This document shows positions 31,092-33,016 of a DNA stretch of 33,016 nt, in pieces. Source of the DNA: Bacteroidia bacterium (GTDB lineage: Bacteria; Bacteroidota; Bacteroidia; Chitinophagales; Saprospiraceae); NCBI GenBank assembly GCA_030430845.1, contig JAUIKE010000091.1, forward strand, positions 1 to 33,016, written 5' to 3'. Within the stretch, counting starts at the first letter, position 1, and every line of letters starts with the position of its first letter. The notes beneath the pieces were generated by a model, which was not told where the DNA came from, ran no database searches, and was given only the letters and a program-made list of their open reading frames with translations. A program made the position numbers and the translations under genes.

Positions 31092-32612
31092 ATGAATGAA
31101 AATTTACCTGAAAAAGATCATTTAGAGCAATTCCTCCGGGAAGGCCTGGAAGGCTATGAGGAAAGCCCTCCGGAATCGGTTTGGCTGGGCATTTCCAGTC
31201 AGCCTCATTCCGCTCCTTCTCAGGCAATCCTGTACAGGAAACGACTCATATGGATCAGTTCCGCAGCAGCGATGATATTGATTTTACTGGTGGCTCAACA
31301 CTTTTACTTCCAGTACCGAATTCAGCAATTGCAGGAAGTCATTTCGGAACAACATCAAGCTGAAGAACCAACAGAGGATGCGGCCTTATCCGATCAAGGC
31401 CTTTTTAATTCAGCAGTTCCTTCAAAAGAAGGCCAAAGCGATGTTTTTTCCCCAGAATCTCCTGATCTGCTTCCTACAGATGAGCCTTCGCCAGGTAAAA
31501 GCATCTCCGAACAAAAGTCAACAGCTAGTGATGCATCGAGAGGAAGGAAGCCGCTTCTTGTTCCGGCTTTCCCTTCCTCTCCTCATAAAGAAACTGGAAT
31601 ATTGCTACGGGACTCCTTAAACAAGGCTAATTCTTTGCCTGAAGCCGTCGATAGTTTAGAAACCATTCGGTCAAAACCGAGGGTCATTGCCGAACGTGAA
31701 GCAGTAGCTCCGTTTCAAGCCTTAGATGTCCGGTCAGAAGTAACTAGGATGCAGGAAAAAGAAGTGCCGGCCATCCAGGCCTTTACACCGCCCATTCAGC
31801 CATTAAGGCACAAGCGGCTTCAATTGGAAGCTTTCCTCAAAAGAGGGGTCAATTCTTATACTCAATCCATTGAAAGACTACCGGATATACCTCCTTTTAT
31901 CAAAGAGCCGGCACAAAGAAAGCTTCAATCCAGCCAAAGCATTCAGGCAGGTGTTCAGGCAGGCCTGCGTATTAGCCCAAGATGGACCCTGATATCCGGA
32001 CTGCTTCATCAGCAAAGCAACAAACAGGAAACGCACCAACTATCCTTTTTACGGCGGGACAGAAAAGGGCATATTCCCGGCCAGTCCGGCGGTCCCGAAG
32101 CTTTCAAATATGACTATCAATATAAACTGAACTGTTCAAGTGGCTTAGTAGACATGGAATTAAGCCTGGTTCAGCGCAATACAGATGTAATCCCTGAGGA
32201 CGACAGTTCTTTTGATATTGAAGTCCTGACAGAAGAATCGAATAGTAGTTGGAGTGTTCCTCTTCTATTAGAGTATCGAGCAGGCAATCAACGATTCAAA
32301 CCTTTTATCCGAACAGGGATATTAGCTCACTTTGGAATAGATAATCAATTTGAAGTAAAAAACGTAAGTACCCCTGATGATTTTCTTATTCAACAACCAC
32401 AGGAGAGGTCCAGAGGAATGTTGGCCTACGAGGCAGATCACAGGATCGATTTCATGTTGAGCCTGGGTGTAGGTTATCAAATAAGCAAAAATTGGAGCTT
32501 GAATGTCATGCCAAGTTATACCTCCAGCCTCACAGACAGTAACCGGCATCCTTTAATTGAAGGAAAAAGTCGTAATTGGGGAGTAGGGACTTCTTTGCAG
32601 TATACATTTTAA
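31092..32612 (+). CDS. Probable anti-sigma factor fused to an outer-membrane beta-barrel-like domain
   Basis: From the ATG at 31092 the protein has 506 residues. A TTG at 31050 would add 14. Residues 1-48 are acidic and cytosolic (EQFLREGLEGYEESPPESVW), like the short sigma-binding ends of Bacteroidota anti-sigma proteins. One membrane helix follows (about 52-72, RLIWISSAAAMILILLVAQHF). Residues about 75-280 are polar and low in complexity (Ser, Pro, Glu, Gln). From about 284 the sequence alternates like an OmpA/OmpW-type barrel (AGVQAGLRISPRWTLISGLL, PLLLEYRAGNQRFKPFIRTG, SLGVGYQISKNWSLNVMPSY) and ends in QYTF with the terminal Phe of barrels. It has no cleavable signal peptide. The tail overlaps no other gene, and a three-hairpin region starts 7 bp after the stop. 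Confidence 0.75.
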   Translation: MNENLPEKDHLEQFLREGLEGYEESPPESVWLGISSQPHSAPSQAILYRKRLIWISSAAAMILILLVAQHFYFQYRIQQLQEVISEQHQAEEPTEDAALSDQGLFNSAVPSKEGQSDVFSPESPDLLPTDEPSPGKSISEQKSTASDASRGRKPLLVPAFPSSPHKETGILLRDSLNKANSLPEAVDSLETIRSKPRVIAEREAVAPFQALDVRSEVTRMQEKEVPAIQAFTPPIQPLRHKRLQLEAFLKRGVNSYTQSIERLPDIPPFIKEPAQRKLQSSQSIQAGVQAGLRISPRWTLISGLLHQQSNKQETHQLSFLRRDRKGHIPGQSGGPEAFKYDYQYKLNCSSGLVDMELSLVQRNTDVIPEDDSSFDIEVLTEESNSSWSVPLLLEYRAGNQRFKPFIRTGILAHFGIDNQFEVKNVSTPDDFLIQQPQERSRGMLAYEADHRIDFMLSLGVGYQISKNWSLNVMPSYTSSLTDSNRHPLIEGKSRNWGVGTSLQYTF

Positions 32613-32619
32613 GAGAAGC

Positions 32620-32657
32620 GGTTGTGTAAAAACTCGTTCCTCGTTTTTACCCACCCC
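32620..32657. repeat. Element B, left hairpin with 9-nt loop
   Basis: The left arm 32620-32633 pairs with 32643-32656 apart from two mismatches around the loop TCGTTCCTC. On the opposite strand the loop reads GAGGAACGA, which matches the element A loop at seven of nine positions. Its left arm resembles the left arm of the right hairpin of element B. Confidence 0.55.
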
Positions 32658-32668
32658 AGAAAATTTTA

Positions 32669-32725
32669 TTTAGGAGGTCGTTTTAAGAAAAAAACAAAGT
32701 TTTTTTCTTAAAACGACCTCCTAAA
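32669..32725. repeat. Element B, perfect 27-bp inverted repeat with 3-nt loop
   Basis: Arms 32669-32695 and 32699-32725 are exact complements around the loop AAA. It has the same layout as 14739-14799 but no stem sequence in common beyond the A/T-rich ends. It lies between two convergent genes and probably also ends transcription. Confidence 0.9.
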
Positions 32726-32736
32726 AGAATATTATT

Positions 32737-32773
32737 GGTTGTGTGAAAAGGCCGTAGGACTTTTTACACAACC
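32737..32773. repeat. Element B, right hairpin with conserved 9-nt loop
   Basis: Arms 32737-32750 and 32760-32773 form a 14-bp stem with one G-U pair around the loop GCCGTAGGA (32751-32759). The distance from the preceding 27-bp hairpin equals that in element A to within one base. Paired positions differ from element A in compensating fashion. Confidence 0.8.
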
Positions 32774-32783
32774 CCTTCTTTTA

Positions 32784-33016
32784 CTAGAACCTGGTTTGCA
32801 AATAATGTGGTAAAATAGACCTCCAGGTCGGCCAGTCATGCCTCATATCCGGGCCCCAAATGTCCAACTCATGTGGAATCCCTTTAGAATGAAGGATACC
32901 GGACAATTGCCGGGAAGCTCCCGGATCTTCATAATCTCCAGAGCCTGTGACAAGATGAATGTTTTGTTTTTGACGAAGCATTGGTAAATAGTGCCCGTCA
33001 TTCAAATTCGGAAGAT
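32784..33016 (-). CDS. Esterase-family alpha/beta hydrolase, C-terminal part only
   Basis: The frame is open to the right edge of the window, so the start lies outside. The visible 77 or so residues contain NIHLVTGSGDYEDPGASRQL and end in IWGPDMRHDWPTWRSILPHYLQTRF, typical of the C-terminus of the esterase D/putative esterase family (PF00756 type). The His of MRHDWPTWR is expected to be the catalytic histidine and the acidic residues before it the catalytic Asp region. The nucleophile motif GxSxG is not in the window. The substrate is unknown. It converges on the anti-sigma/barrel gene across element B. Confidence 0.78.
   Translation of the reverse strand, partial: LPNLNDGHYLPMLRQKQNIHLVTGSGDYEDPGASRQLSGILHSKGIPHELDIWGPDMRHDWPTWRSILPHYLQTRF

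Noticed and set aside
1..33016. CRISPR array, prophage or integrative element
   Set aside because: No regularly spaced direct repeats, cas genes, integrases or phage structural genes were seen on either strand.

Overview
The window reads as a chromosomal segment of a free-living Bacteroidota bacterium, most likely Saprospiria or Cytophagia-like. The evidence is a SusC/SusD pair, LxxC-type lipoprotein signals, Bacteroidota -7 elements (TAnnTTTG), the Bacteroidota-type GlmU homologue, type B ribosomal protein L31 and an ECF sigma factor paired with a beta-barrel protein. No rRNA, tRNA, CRISPR array or transposase gene was seen.

Left part (1-11257, all minus strand): one long polycistron begins with SusC and SusD and continues with a class I aminotransferase, an SLC1/DAACS-type symporter, an S41-like lipoprotein, a SelA/DgaE-like PLP enzyme and a large Asp-box (BNR/VPS10-like) secreted protein cut by the window edge. 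It contains no glycoside hydrolase. It looks like a locus that takes up and breaks down an amino-acid or peptide-type compound. A divergent gene (11446-12168) with a palindrome in the shared upstream region is a candidate regulator.

Middle (12372-18639): an FtsX/MacB-type permease behind a sigma-54-like promoter, a second Asp-box protein paralogous to the one at the left edge, and a small secreted beta-sandwich protein. Between 18995 and 19280 lies a non-coding, MITE-like element with terminal inverted repeats, a 7-bp flanking direct repeat and many nested hairpins.

Right part (19285-33016): an MFS transporter, an OsmC-family protein, an OB-fold-like secreted protein, a membrane protein with an M15/LAS-like metallopeptidase motif, two tandem CotH-like paralogues, an M28 peptidase, a small zinc-ribbon protein, a spermidine-synthase-like protein, the GlmU-like enzyme, L31 type B, a NUDIX hydrolase, an ECF sigma factor with a probable anti-sigma/beta-barrel fusion, and the end of an esterase gene.

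The most unusual aspect is the non-coding DNA. Most gene ends carry very long perfect hairpins (20-29 bp stems, 0-4 nt loops), often with the stop codons inside the arms. Two sites about 18 kb apart (14739-14846 and 32620-32773) share an architecture in which stem sequences differ but base pairing and a 9-nt loop are conserved.
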